Shown one piece after another: positions 8,732 through 17,480 of a stretch of DNA of 38,186 bases. The stretch is taken from assembly GCA_036702975.1 (NCBI GenBank), contig DATNPX010000036.1, positions 1-38,186 on the forward strand, given 5' to 3'. Under the pieces are notes generated by a model. That model did not search any database, was not told where the DNA came from, and saw only the letters and a list, made by a program, of their open reading frames with translations. Numbering within the stretch: the stretch's first letter is position 1; the number at the start of each line of letters is the position of its first letter. Source of the stretch: DATNPX01 sp036702975. GTDB taxonomy: Bacteria; Cyanobacteriota; Vampirovibrionia; Obscuribacterales; Obscuribacteraceae. The translations under genes were made by a program, and so were the position numbers.

Positions 8732-10333
8732 GTGTCAGGATGGCCAGTAGCAGCGGATTACGACGAGGCGATTCAGAATCCGCACTTAAACTTTGACGAC
8801 CGCGAGCTCAAAGAAGGCGAGCCCGAGTTTGACCCTTATGGGTCTCCGGCGGTTCGCAGCGGCAACTTTGCAAGCGTCTATATGTTGCAAGGCGCAAAGC
8901 GGAAAGTGGCGGTTCGATGCTTCCTGCGTGAAATTCCCGATCAGCAAGAGCGCTACGCGGCTATCAGCCGTGACCTGCTTGGTTTGGGACTGCCGTACAC
9001 AGTCAACTTTGAATTTTTGCCGAAGGGCATCAAAGTGCAGGGCGAGTGGTTTCCAGTTCTGAAAATGGATTGGTGCGAGGGTGAGCAGCTAGATAAATAT
9101 CTGGAGAGAAATCTGGATAACCAGGCAAAAGTCCGGCGACTCGCGGATAAGTGGCATGAGATGTCACATGCGTTGCGCAAAGTCGGAATCGCCCACGGCG
9201 ACCTCAGTCACGGCAATGTCATGGTCCTCGACGACGAAATCAAGTTGATTGACTACGACGGCATGTTTGTGCCTCGTTTGGCAGGGCGGAAAAGCAACGA
9301 GCGCGGACTCGAGCACTACCAGCACCCGGGTCGCACAGACAACCACTTCGGACGATACCTGGACAACTTTTCAAACTGGGTCATGTACACGACTCTTGTA
9401 GGCTTGGGCGAAGACAAAGAGTTGTGGAAACTCGTCAACATCGCCGACAAACACTTGATCTTCAGCAAGAATGATTTTGAGCATCCTAACCGCTCGAAGA
9501 CTTTCGACATTTTAAAAAGTCACGAAGATAAGACACTGAGAACATATGCGACAACGGTGGAAAATCTGCTCCTTTACGATGTCGAGCAAATTCCTGATTT
9601 TCATCCTGACAAACCAGTGCTCTACCCACCTGAAGCATTTCAGCAAAAAAAGACTGCCAGCACTGGAGTTGGCGACCGCGGCGGACTTTTTAAACCAATC
9701 GACGACCAGACATTAGGCGACCGCGGAAGATTGTTCGACAATGCCGCCACAGAAAGAGGTGGTGATCGTGGCAAATTGTTCGCTGACACTTCCAGTCAGC
9801 AAAACGAGATACCAGCGAGTCAACCTAAAGTCGACGGTGTCTCACGCTACGGAAGAAGGGTCAGCCCCGCACAAATTGGCATTGGAGTGGCGGCAGCTGT
9901 CGCTATAGTGGCTGTCGTCGGCGCCGGAATATTCATGTCGATGAAGCATGAAACTCCCGAATCGATCTTGACTGACGGAATTGATGCAGAACGACTCGGG
10001 AAATCCTTCGATGCGAGAAAGAAATTTTTACTGGTTTCAGATGATGATAAAGTCGACGCCAGGGTTCGCTCAAAAGCTCACACCTTGATGGGGTTGAGCT
10101 ACGCAAAAGAAGGACTCAGCAAAGATAACAAAGACAAGATGGACGAGGCCAAAGAGTCATTCACAAAAGCGATCGCGCTTGATTCCACTAACGCCGACGC
10201 ATTTTATGGACGGGGTAAAATCTATCAGGCAAAAAAGGACCTGACCGACGCCAAAAGCGACTTCGCCAGTTCTGAACGACTTGACGGCAACATAGAAGAA
10301 TACAAATCTGCTTTGAAAGACCTGGACAAATGA
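8732..10333 (+). CDS. TerY-P triad protein kinase (YegI-like) with DRG repeats, membrane span and TPR-like tail
   Basis: 533 residues. The opening (SGWPVAADYDEAIQNPHLNF) and the stretch SGNFASVYMLQG followed by VAVRCFLREIPDQQERY are typical of the kinase of vWA/PP2C/kinase triads. The catalytic loop is HGDLSHGN near residue 155 and the metal-binding motif is IDYDG, both variants known in this subfamily. Residues about 313-348 hold three GDRG[GRK]LF repeats. A membrane span lies at about 381-405, followed by two or three TPR-like helical repeats to the end. The kinase would thus be cytoplasmic with an outer TPR domain. Many triad kinases carry other C-terminal domains instead. The start is GTG, with AGGAG a rather long 12 bases upstream. 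The protease gene follows after 33 bases, so they are probably co-transcribed. Confidence 0.88.
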   Translation: MSGWPVAADYDEAIQNPHLNFDDRELKEGEPEFDPYGSPAVRSGNFASVYMLQGAKRKVAVRCFLREIPDQQERYAAISRDLLGLGLPYTVNFEFLPKGIKVQGEWFPVLKMDWCEGEQLDKYLERNLDNQAKVRRLADKWHEMSHALRKVGIAHGDLSHGNVMVLDDEIKLIDYDGMFVPRLAGRKSNERGLEHYQHPGRTDNHFGRYLDNFSNWVMYTTLVGLGEDKELWKLVNIADKHLIFSKNDFEHPNRSKTFDILKSHEDKTLRTYATTVENLLLYDVEQIPDFHPDKPVLYPPEAFQQKKTASTGVGDRGGLFKPIDDQTLGDRGRLFDNAATERGGDRGKLFADTSSQQNEIPASQPKVDGVSRYGRRVSPAQIGIGVAAAVAIVAVVGAGIFMSMKHETPESILTDGIDAERLGKSFDARKKFLLVSDDDKVDARVRSKAHTLMGLSYAKEGLSKDNKDKMDEAKESFTKAIALDSTNADAFYGRGKIYQAKKDLTDAKSDFASSERLDGNIEEYKSALKDLDK

Positions 10334-10366
10334 GTAATATCAATCAGTTCGCAGAAGGATAAGAAG

Positions 10367-11722
10367 ATGTCGCAAGACCGCGGAGAGGTACCCTCGGACA
10401 AGGAACGTATTTCAGACAGAGGCCAACCTCCTGAAGACGATCAATCGCGCAACACAAAGCCTTCGCAAGTGGCGGCAAGTTACGACATGTTCGGCAATCC
10501 GTTGATGCCGGCGGCACCTGACCGAGTGCCTGGAGGAGACAGAGGTCACCTCGATCAGGCAAGCGGCGATCGGGGCAACATGCTGTCCTCTGAAAGCTCG
10601 GCACCACAGCCAGTACCAATCGTCTACACAGAAAAGAAACCTATCTCAAACAACGTCAAAATAGGCGCTTTGCTCGGTTCTATTTTTGCAGTTGGTGGAT
10701 TGGTCTTCGTGCTTCTGGCCAATCCATTCAAACCGGCAGATAACAAAATAAGCAACAACAATTCAGGCTTCCACATGCCTGAGTTGCCGAAGCAAGTCAT
10801 GAGCCCCCACGACATCTTCAAAACGTGCGGACCTTCTATTGTCACCGTGCAGATTCTGACAAAAGCCTATGCAGTGTCAATTCCAAAGTTCGAGCTTGTT
10901 TCACTGACCGATCCAGATAGTCCAGTTTTAGTTGTGCTGGATGAAGACGATAAACCACACCTCTATCAGGAAGGAAAACCAGTCGCAAGTGCCGGCGGCG
11001 TCATTGTCACACCGAAAGGCAAGTTGCCTGTAGTCGTAAAAATGGTAGGCACCACGCCAACAATTTACCTGGTGGATTCAAATGGCACCAAGCGAGCTGA
11101 GTTCCACGGTAGTTTCGAAAAATACACGACGACTGCCACCGGCAGTGGTTTCTTTGTGCGCCCAGACGTCATTGTGACGAACTATCACGTTGTCTCCAAC
11201 CATGATTTAGGAGTTGCCGGATATGTCGGCGGCACAGCACAGATCACAGATAACCCCGCGAAGTACGAGATTCCTCGCAAGCCTATCGCCTTCGACAAAG
11301 AACACGATCTGGCTCTCATTTATATTCCCGGAACGAATGCGAAAACATTGCCAATGCGCACTGATGTAAGTTCGCTAACGGTTGGAGAGCCTGTGTATGC
11401 GCTCGGCAGCCCTAAAGGTGTGACGGGATCGATGTCTGAAGGTCTTATTTCATCGGATAAATTGCGCGGACGAGATCCACGAGATCCCGATTTGCCAAAA
11501 TTGTATTTGCAACACTCGGCGAAAATCGATCACGGCAATAGCGGCGGACCGTTGGTGAATAACAAAGGCGAAGTGGTTGGTGTGAACACAGCCGGCATCG
11601 GAAACGGGACAGTGAACCTGGCGGTAGTCTCCAAATTCATCGAGGATCTGCTCAATCAGCCGGAAACACAAGCAACGATCGAGAAATTACAGAAATCAAA
11701 TCAAACTGACTTGAAAGGTTAG
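10367..11722 (+). CDS. Membrane-anchored trypsin-like (HtrA/S1C-type) serine protease
   Basis: 451 residues. The N-terminal ~95 residues are disordered and carry four D-R-G motifs (QDRGE, SDRGQ, GDRGH, GDRGN), like those in the preceding kinase. A membrane span follows at about 99-121 (GALLGSIFAVGGLVFVLLAN). The protease domain holds a full catalytic triad: His in VTNYHVV near 274, Asp in EHDLALIY near 313 and Ser in DHGNSGGPL near 391. There is no PDZ domain, unlike DegP or DegS. AAGGA lies seven bases before the ATG. The topology suggests an extracytoplasmic protease tethered so that its cytoplasmic tail can meet the triad proteins. A role as output or target of the kinase is inference. It ends overlapping tail to tail with the next gene by four bases. 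Confidence 0.88.
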   Translation: MSQDRGEVPSDKERISDRGQPPEDDQSRNTKPSQVAASYDMFGNPLMPAAPDRVPGGDRGHLDQASGDRGNMLSSESSAPQPVPIVYTEKKPISNNVKIGALLGSIFAVGGLVFVLLANPFKPADNKISNNNSGFHMPELPKQVMSPHDIFKTCGPSIVTVQILTKAYAVSIPKFELVSLTDPDSPVLVVLDEDDKPHLYQEGKPVASAGGVIVTPKGKLPVVVKMVGTTPTIYLVDSNGTKRAEFHGSFEKYTTTATGSGFFVRPDVIVTNYHVVSNHDLGVAGYVGGTAQITDNPAKYEIPRKPIAFDKEHDLALIYIPGTNAKTLPMRTDVSSLTVGEPVYALGSPKGVTGSMSEGLISSDKLRGRDPRDPDLPKLYLQHSAKIDHGNSGGPLVNNKGEVVGVNTAGIGNGTVNLAVVSKFIEDLLNQPETQATIEKLQKSNQTDLKG

Positions 11723-12795
11723 AGTTTCAGAAATTTCTTCATTCGCTCTATCTCCTTATCCAACTCAGTTTTAAATTTGGGGTGACGCGGTCTTTTTCCA
11801 ACAAATCCTGTTTCGACTTCCAGGCGACCAGTGGCGACGCTTACGTTGGCCCAACCGATTACATCATCTTTCCAAAGCATTGGCAAAGCGTAGTATCCAC
11901 GCACTCTTTTAGCAATTGGGGTGTAAGCTTCGAAGCGGTAGCTCCAGTTCCAAAATAACTCGAATCGACTGCGATCCCAAACAAGAGGATCAAAAGGCGC
12001 CAGAAAGCGCACTAAAAGCGGTGGCTCCAGAAGCGCGCCGTTTCGATCGTCGAGCAACTGAGACGGAAGAACATATTTAACTCCATCAACCTGAATAACA
12101 CTCAGCTCACCATCTAAGATGAGCTGGTTGAGCACATCTTTGACATTACAAGTATCTGGTTTTGAAAATCGAAGGCTCTGCAAGTTCTTAAAAGGCGCCG
12201 GTGCAAAAATGTTGGTGAGTAATTTGACGAGTCGCACGCCACGTTCTGCAGCAGGCAACGTTGACTTGAATTGCGCGATAGAATCGTAAATTCTAATTCC
12301 CTTCTCTCGACCGACAACACGCAATAATCCGCGCCGATGCAGATGTTCGAGAGCCCTGGTGGTCGCTTTTGAATAGCCCCCCCAGGCGTTGACAACACGT
12401 TCTGTTCCACAATGTTCTTCGAGATCCCGAGGGTGCATCGCACCATATTGCCGAACAACAGACAGTACTTTTTTTTCGATTGTTGTCAGTCCATCGAGTT
12501 TTCGCGGATGCAGCAGCTGCCAATTTTCATTAGGCAAAAATCCGTACGCGTACAGATAATCCTCTTCAAGATCCAAACTCGAATACTTTCGTTCAAGATC
12601 ACCGGCACGATAGTTTTTTACGCGCTGCCTGAGAATCAGGTCCTGAGCGGTGGCTGGCGATCTTATCGGGTCTGCTTGCACAAAACCTAAACGCACAATT
12701 GCATCCCGCAAAGTCGTAGCAGGAAATAGCGAATTCTGGATCGCTATGGCACGCAAATAGTGGATATCATGGGTCACAGTTCTATTCGATTCCAA
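11719..12795 (-). CDS. YcaQ-like winged-helix protein (HTH_42; DNA crosslink repair glycosylase family)
   Basis: 358 residues, usual for the YcaQ/AlkX family. Visible signatures include LGFVQADPIRSPATAQDLILRQR (split here as VQADPI and ARAQ-like PATAQD), the YAYGFLP region, and the C-terminal PFDPLVWDRSR and VRGYYALPMLW motifs found in the family. Members unhook interstrand DNA crosslinks or remove alkylated bases. The TTG at 12795 is only weakly supported; a GTG at 12777 is an alternative. Both lie within 20 bases of a strong minus-strand terminator (12794-12830), so expression may depend on read-through or on a promoter in the repeat. No CDS lies downstream on this strand before the protease end. 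Confidence 0.8.
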   Translation of the reverse strand: MESNRTVTHDIHYLRAIAIQNSLFPATTLRDAIVRLGFVQADPIRSPATAQDLILRQRVKNYRAGDLERKYSSLDLEEDYLYAYGFLPNENWQLLHPRKLDGLTTIEKKVLSVVRQYGAMHPRDLEEHCGTERVVNAWGGYSKATTRALEHLHRRGLLRVVGREKGIRIYDSIAQFKSTLPAAERGVRLVKLLTNIFAPAPFKNLQSLRFSKPDTCNVKDVLNQLILDGELSVIQVDGVKYVLPSQLLDDRNGALLEPPLLVRFLAPFDPLVWDRSRFELFWNWSYRFEAYTPIAKRVRGYYALPMLWKDDVIGWANVSVATGRLEVETGFVGKRPRHPKFKTELDKEIERMKKFLKL

Positions 12796-13003
12796 ATAAA
12801 AACACCACCCGAATCGCTTCGCGGTGGTGTATCTACTACTGCCTGACTGTCCTTTCGAGGGACTCAGTATCTATGCTCGCTTCAGTCAGTCCGTCACGTG
12901 CATCGGGCTCTCTGCTACGGTTTCTGGTCAGCGCCGACCTGTCGTTTCCGCATTGCCCCTCGGCTCAAAGCATTGAACATTTAAGTCAGTGCTCACCGGT
13001 TAT
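12794..13003 (-). ncRNA. Candidate small RNA, copy 1, with intrinsic terminator
   Basis: A roughly 210-nt candidate transcript. An extended -10 element (TGTATACT; hexamer at 13010-13015) lies at its 5' end. At its 3' end is a strong terminator: ACACCACC pairs with GGTGGTGT around a nested CGAA/TTCG stem (12802-12830), followed by TTTTTATTT. Internal pairings include GTCC/GGAC around CTCGAAA, CTGACTG/CAGTCAG and the near-palindrome GGTCGGCGCTGACC. There is no credible ORF. A second copy lies at 13484-13693. I do not recognise a known RNA family; 6S RNA and the common riboswitches were considered and no signature was found. Confidence 0.55.
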
Positions 13004-13138
13004 GTAATTAGTATACAGCTGCGAAAAATATCTTCCACTACCCCATTGTGTATTTAAGAAATGATTTTTCGCTATAGCAAGATTGACTGTTTGTGCCGTT
13101 TTTCGCGATACGCGATCAATGACAAGCGCTCGGCCAAC
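12794..13138. repeat. 345-bp direct repeat, copy 1
   Basis: Pairs with 13484-13828: same length with no gaps, and about 13 substitutions by eye (about 96% identity). Five differences fall in the candidate RNA and its -10 region, none in the next ~50 bases upstream, and eight in the distal ~60 bases. This suggests that the RNA and its promoter are under constraint. Confidence 0.9.
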
Positions 13139-13393
13139 AAAGCCAGTGGATTCAAAACAATTCGCATATCCAACAATCTGCAAAGGTATATATAAACGAC
13201 TATCGCGCCGATAATAGTGTGAAAATCAGCGTTACATCTCACGCACCTTCACCCAGCCTTAACCACGGCCTGTCAAAGTATGTGCATTCGAGTTTGAATT
13301 GCAGACGTCAGAAAGTTGAACTCAACTGCGCGCAATTGCACGACAACTTGACTTCAACCAATCAAATTCAGTTAGTTTTACGCGAAAGTTGAA

Positions 13394-13421
13394 CATCACC
13401 AAGGAAACGCGGTGGTGTTTT
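13394..13421 (+). terminator. Hairpin with T-run between the two repeats
   Basis: CATCACC pairs with GGTGGTG (one G-T pair, 10-base loop) and is followed by TTTT on the plus strand. It resembles the repeat terminator in reverse and may be a decayed relative. The 345-bp spacer around it (13139-13483) holds no supported gene. Confidence 0.4.
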
Positions 13422-13483
13422 AACTTAGGTGGAGACTTGGTTTCCGTCCGACTTGCTTTCGTTCGAAATATAAGTGCACCCAT

Positions 13484-13693
13484 AAATAAAAACACCACCC
13501 GAATCGCTTCGCGGTGGTGTATCTACTACTGCCTGACTGTCCTTTCGAGGGACTCAGTATTTATGCTCGCTTCAGTCAGTCCGTCACGTGCATCGGGCTC
13601 TCTGCTACGGTTTCTGGTCAGCGCCGACCTGTCGTTTCCGCATCGCCCCTCGGCTCAAAGCATTGAACATTTAAGTCATTGCTCACCGGTTAT
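13484..13693 (-). ncRNA. Candidate small RNA, copy 2
   Basis: It carries the same extended -10 (hexamer at 13700-13705) and the same terminator hairpin and T-tail as copy 1. It lies downstream of the PLP enzyme gene on the same strand and faces no start codon of its own, so it is more likely a free-standing RNA than a riboswitch. Confidence 0.55.
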
Positions 13694-13828
13694 GTAATCA
13701 GTATACAGCCGCGAAAAATATCTTCCACTACCCCATTGTGTATTTAAGAAATGATTTTTCGGGATGGCAAGATCGACTGTTTGTGCCACTTTTAGCAATA
13801 CGCGATCAATGACAAGCGCTCGGCCAAC
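13484..13828. repeat. 345-bp direct repeat, copy 2
   Basis: Second member of the pair with 12794-13138, in the same orientation, separated by 345 bp of unrelated sequence. There are no target-site duplications or transposase remnants at the ends. Confidence 0.9.
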
Positions 13829-13890
13829 TGACTGCTGAGCTGGTGTGACCGTCGTATGTCCAACATGATCCTTTTGACTATATTTTAAGC

Positions 13891-13990
13891 TGTGATTTTT
13901 ACCGATATCGGAATAAATTTCGATTCGAATTTTTACCGATATCGGAATAAGTTTCGATTTGAATTTTTACCGATATCGGCAAAAATCCAT
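13891..13990. repeat. CCGATATCGG palindrome array A (3 units)
   Basis: Perfect 10-bp palindromes at 13902, 13936 and 13970, exactly 34 bp apart, each preceded by TTTTTA and followed by an A-rich stretch. The left edge TGTGATTTTT is shared with array C. The right edge, GGCAAAAATCCAT, is shared with array B. It lies just past the 3' end of the PLP enzyme gene. Confidence 0.9.
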
Positions 13991-14025
13991 GACTGGAGAA
14001 GTCGATTTTGAAAGAGCTGGGTCGT

Positions 14026-14997
14026 TCAATCACTTGTCAAGCGCGTCTTCAACCAGGATTCACTGAATATCGTGTCCATATACAAGCGACCGGTGTCAGG
14101 CAAGACCGCAACAATTGTCAATGGACGTTCGCCATTTGATTCGCTATATCGAAGCGCAGCAGCGACAACACATCCACCAGAGCTACCGCAGAAAATCGCT
14201 TCCTTCTCAAGAAGCTCATGTGCCGTTTCAATTGAAGTCTTGTCATCGATGTGAATCGCCGCGTCGATCATATCCATCGACACATTGCCCGCGATGAAGT
14301 CACCGCCAATACCCTCGACCAGGTAGGAGGCCGGATGTGGTTCAGTTTTGTTTCGCCAGTCCGCCAACATGCTTCCCAGCGGATCGGCGAGAACTAATTT
14401 CACTGATGGTTTCATTTCTTTGAGGAAGCGGCCCGCGCCACAAATTGTGCCACCAGTCCCGATACCAGCGACTAAAACGTCGACGCTGCCATCCGTTTGT
14501 CTCCAGATTTCTGGACCCGTGAACTTGTAGTGCGCTTCTAGATTGTGTTTGTTATCGAATTGACTGACATACCATCCATTTCGCTCTTGTGCGATGCGTC
14601 GGCCCTGATTGATAAAATGGTCGGGATCGTCTATCAACTTTCCGCCGGGAACGACGATGGTCTCAGCTCCGAGCACCTGCATCAAGTGCACTTTGTCTTT
14701 GCCGACCTTCTCCGACATCACGGTTACAAGCTCATGCCCCGTCAATTTGGCTGCAAGTGCCAGTCCGATGCCAGTGTTACCTCCCGTCGCTTCGACAATC
14801 AACTGTCCAGGCTTGAGCGCACCTTCTTTCTCCGCCTGTTCGACCATATAGAAAGCAATTCTGTCTTTGACTGAACCTCCGGGATTCATAAATTCGCATT
14901 TGCCGAGCAAGGTGTGACGCCTGTTGCGATTGAGCTTGTTCAGGCGGACCATAGGGGTGTTTCCTACGGATTCTGCGATTGAATCCAATATTTCCAC
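14026..14997 (-). CDS. PLP-dependent cysteine synthase / cystathionine beta-synthase family enzyme
   Basis: 323 residues of fold-type II PLP enzyme. SVGNTPMVRLNKL near 10-22 and GGSVKDRIAFY (PLP lysine near 44) are the family signatures, with ATGGNTGIGLA as the substrate loop and GIGTGGTICG as the phosphate-binding loop. The C-terminal half (LADPLGSMLAD, then VEGIGGDFI and FCGSSGGC) is closer to cystathionine beta-synthase than to classical CysK. There is no regulatory CBS-pair domain. It probably makes cysteine from O-acetylserine or condenses serine with homocysteine; sequence alone does not decide. The GTG start has AAAGGA six bases upstream. It is divergent from the gene at 15209. Confidence 0.88.
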   Translation of the reverse strand: MEILDSIAESVGNTPMVRLNKLNRNRRHTLLGKCEFMNPGGSVKDRIAFYMVEQAEKEGALKPGQLIVEATGGNTGIGLALAAKLTGHELVTVMSEKVGKDKVHLMQVLGAETIVVPGGKLIDDPDHFINQGRRIAQERNGWYVSQFDNKHNLEAHYKFTGPEIWRQTDGSVDVLVAGIGTGGTICGAGRFLKEMKPSVKLVLADPLGSMLADWRNKTEPHPASYLVEGIGGDFIAGNVSMDMIDAAIHIDDKTSIETAHELLEKEAIFCGSSGGCVVAAALRYSESNGERPLTIVAVLPDTGRLYMDTIFSESWLKTRLTSD

Positions 14998-15208
14998 GAA
15001 TAATCCTTTGCAAAGGAGCGCGCCAACAGTATAGTCCAGACTTGGTCTGCGGCCTTCCGATCCACCGATTGTGCAAACGCTGGCGCAGAAGACATATATT
15101 CATACGGTGTCTGCATACACAAGGCATGGGCATCTTATCTCTGTTAAATGCAAAGCGCGACCTATAGTCATACAATTCTTACACTGTGCAGTTCTTGAGG
15201 TAGGAACA

Positions 15209-15628
15209 ATGTCCGAAAACGTGACGAGCGAAAACAACTCCGAAAGACCCGTAGAAAGACGTCGTGCTCGTCTACCTCAGCCGGATTTTACTCATTACAA
15301 GAAGCAGAACGCTTACCCTGGACCCAACTACTTTTTTGTGGGTCACTCATTCAACCTGGAACAAGCCGCTCAGGTGACCGATTTTTCCGAAAAGCGCGCC
15401 AAAGCAATTGATTCGGTGTTCGTTGATGACACAAAATGGGCTCCGGTAGACTCGGTTCTGAGTAACGAAAACTTCTCGCAGGTTTTGAGCCGCTTCGAAA
15501 ACGACTTTCTGCATCGGTTGGATGGCGCGCTCATTGGACCGGCCATTGATAGCAACGGCAAAAACATCGCTGACTCATTCACGATCTGGCGCAAAGAAAT
15601 GCGACGACAGGAACGGGAATCCGCCTAG
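15209..15628 (+). CDS. Conserved-looking hypothetical protein, soluble
   Basis: 139 residues from the ATG at 15209, which has a weak AGG site seven bases upstream; the longer frame to 15071 has no ribosome site. The protein is hydrophilic, with an RRRARLPQPDFTHY segment, no signal peptide and no membrane span. I do not recognise a family. The balanced composition and the perfect terminator after it argue that it is a real single-gene unit. Confidence 0.68.
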   Translation: MSENVTSENNSERPVERRRARLPQPDFTHYKKQNAYPGPNYFFVGHSFNLEQAAQVTDFSEKRAKAIDSVFVDDTKWAPVDSVLSNENFSQVLSRFENDFLHRLDGALIGPAIDSNGKNIADSFTIWRKEMRRQERESA

Positions 15629-15681
15629 GCTCTCAAATCGGCGCTCTCGAATCCGAATGTGTTCTCCAATCGACCGCGTTG

Positions 15682-15709
15682 AGAATCAGTGAAATTACTG
15701 ATTCTTTTT
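15682..15709 (+). terminator. Intrinsic terminator
   Basis: A perfect 9-bp stem, AGAATCAGT with ACTGATTCT around a 6-base loop, followed directly by TTTT. It lies 53 bases after the stop of the upstream gene. Confidence 0.85.
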
Positions 15710-15820
15710 CCATCCGCATCTGCCTGACGCCGATCGCTGCGCCAGACGCGGTTTAATACGGATTGGAGGGTCCCACTCCCGGGCATAACTCTGGAGCAGA
15801 AGTGGTCGCACGGAGCGGTA

Positions 15821-17479
15821 ATGACCGAATTTCTCGAAAAACTAAAGTCACAAGAACTGGTTGTTACGGATTTGGGAGAGCCGGGCGACTCACCCTCAAA
15901 GCCCGCTCAGCAGACAAGTAAGACCTCTAACGATGGTGCAGCTGGCATCTTCAGGGATTCCGCTGACGAGAATTCTAGTACCGCAGACAAGACCTCTGAT
16001 TCTGTAGCCCATGCAGACTACAGCGAACCGCCGGTCATAAACAATTCCGTTGCAACCACCTCAGTGGCGTCGCACGGACCACTTTCATTGAACAACCTCA
16101 CCAGAACCACATCCGGATTGACACGGCACCGAGCGATTAAAGCGGGATGCATAGCGCTTTCGCTCGCGATTCTCAGTCTTGCGTTGGTTGATCTGAAAAG
16201 TCTGATTGAAAAGAAGGGCGTGCTCGATTCAAAGTTGCAATTCACCGCGGACACCTCCAAAAACAAACTGCCTCTCAGCTACGCTTATCTGGATAACGAA
16301 GCGTCAGAAGGTATGCGTCCTTTCAGGTCATCCAACTGGAGCGATAACCTGTTAGGTTACGCAGACGAGCAAGGAAACGTCGTATTACCACCTGTCTACT
16401 TGCAGGTAAGCGATTTTCACGATGGTCTGGCTGCAGTCAAGTTTCGCGGCGAGAAAGACAAAAACGGATCCTACACTTCTAAAGACGATCAGAACTGGGG
16501 TTACATCGATAAAACTGGAAAAATAGTTTTGCCGGCGACATACCGAAACGCCGGCGAGTTTCACAATGGGGCAGCGCCTGTAGTAATCAACGGCTTTGGC
16601 GCAATCATCGATAAACACGGTAGGGTGCTTCGTAACAGCACTGGTCGCGTAGCCCCAGCTTTGCTGGGCGATCTTTACGAAGTTAAAGGTCCTGGCATTC
16701 TCTCTGGACTGGTCGACTCCACGGGTGCATACGTCGTGCCGCCAATATATGACAGTATCGACAAAATTGACACAGGTCCAGACGATAAAGGGCAAGACAG
16801 GTGGCGTAAGCACAAGACTTACAATCCTGACTACTTCGCAGTCTGGCAGGACGGCAAGTGTGGTGTGCTCGACAAGTCCGGCAAACTTGTGATGCCGATC
16901 AAATTCGAAAACATCGCATCCTACAACAAAGGTCATGCTGTAGTGCTGAAAGAAGGAAGCTACGGAATTGCAGATGCCAGCGGCAAATTTCTCATCGAAC
17001 CAAAATACAAATTGGTCACAATGTACGACGATGTAATCGCCACAATGGATTACGAATCCCACTGGAAATTATTCGATTCAACTGGCAAACAATTACCCAC
17101 AGAAATCAACGGAGCAATCGCGCAAAGAGGACAGCAGTGGCTTTACGACGGAATGGGCGCGATCGTTATCGGAGACAAATGCGGTTTTGTAAACAATAAA
17201 GGGACCGTGGATATTCCAGCGAAATACGACTTTACCCAGCACTTCTCGGAAGGTTATGGTCTCGTTCAAGAGAATGGTTACTGGTCGTATGTCGACAAAC
17301 ATGGAAAAAAAGTGATGACCATGAAGTTTCCTGATGCCAAGCCTTTGCTAAATGGCAAAGCGATAGTATTGCAAGGCGGACCGCTATTTCCCTTCATCAC
17401 TGCAAGTCAACTTGAACAAAGCCAATCACAGTCATCGAGCTCAGTAACAAAATACATAAATGGGGAAGGAGCATCGTAG
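15821..17479 (+). CDS. WG-repeat membrane protein
   Basis: 552 residues. A disordered, Ser/Thr-rich cytoplasmic N terminus (1-105) leads to one membrane span at about 108-126 (AGCIALSLAILSLALVDL). The rest is built of WG (KWG) repeats: each has a YxDxxGxxVxPxxY-type core, for example WGYIDKTGKIVLPATY, CGVLDKSGKLVMP and CGFVNNKGTVDIPAKY, seven to eight in all. WG repeats usually form extracellular or ligand-binding beta-rich modules. GGAG lies five bases before the ATG. The stop lies one base before the next gene's GTG, so it is translated together with two membrane kinases and may serve as their sensor or partner. Confidence 0.88.
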   Translation: MTEFLEKLKSQELVVTDLGEPGDSPSKPAQQTSKTSNDGAAGIFRDSADENSSTADKTSDSVAHADYSEPPVINNSVATTSVASHGPLSLNNLTRTTSGLTRHRAIKAGCIALSLAILSLALVDLKSLIEKKGVLDSKLQFTADTSKNKLPLSYAYLDNEASEGMRPFRSSNWSDNLLGYADEQGNVVLPPVYLQVSDFHDGLAAVKFRGEKDKNGSYTSKDDQNWGYIDKTGKIVLPATYRNAGEFHNGAAPVVINGFGAIIDKHGRVLRNSTGRVAPALLGDLYEVKGPGILSGLVDSTGAYVVPPIYDSIDKIDTGPDDKGQDRWRKHKTYNPDYFAVWQDGKCGVLDKSGKLVMPIKFENIASYNKGHAVVLKEGSYGIADASGKFLIEPKYKLVTMYDDVIATMDYESHWKLFDSTGKQLPTEINGAIAQRGQQWLYDGMGAIVIGDKCGFVNNKGTVDIPAKYDFTQHFSEGYGLVQENGYWSYVDKHGKKVMTMKFPDAKPLLNGKAIVLQGGPLFPFITASQLEQSQSQSSSSVTKYINGEGAS

Positions 17480-17480
17480 C

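Noticed and set aside
12794..13003. Known riboswitch or 6S RNA
   Set aside because: I found no conserved core of the TPP, SAM, FMN, cobalamin, glycine, lysine or purine classes, and the 5' and 3' ends do not form the long closing stem of 6S RNA. A covariance search would be decisive.
13389..13697. 102-residue plus-strand frame across repeat copy 2
   Set aside because: It runs antisense through the candidate RNA and its terminator and has no ribosome site or domain.
12794..13828. Insertion sequence or transposon pair
   Set aside because: The 345-bp repeats carry no transposase frame, terminal inverted repeats or target duplications.
13891..13990. CRISPR array
   Set aside because: The repeated core is a 10-bp palindrome with 22-24 bp A/T-rich intervals that are similar to each other, not unique spacers, and no cas genes are present.
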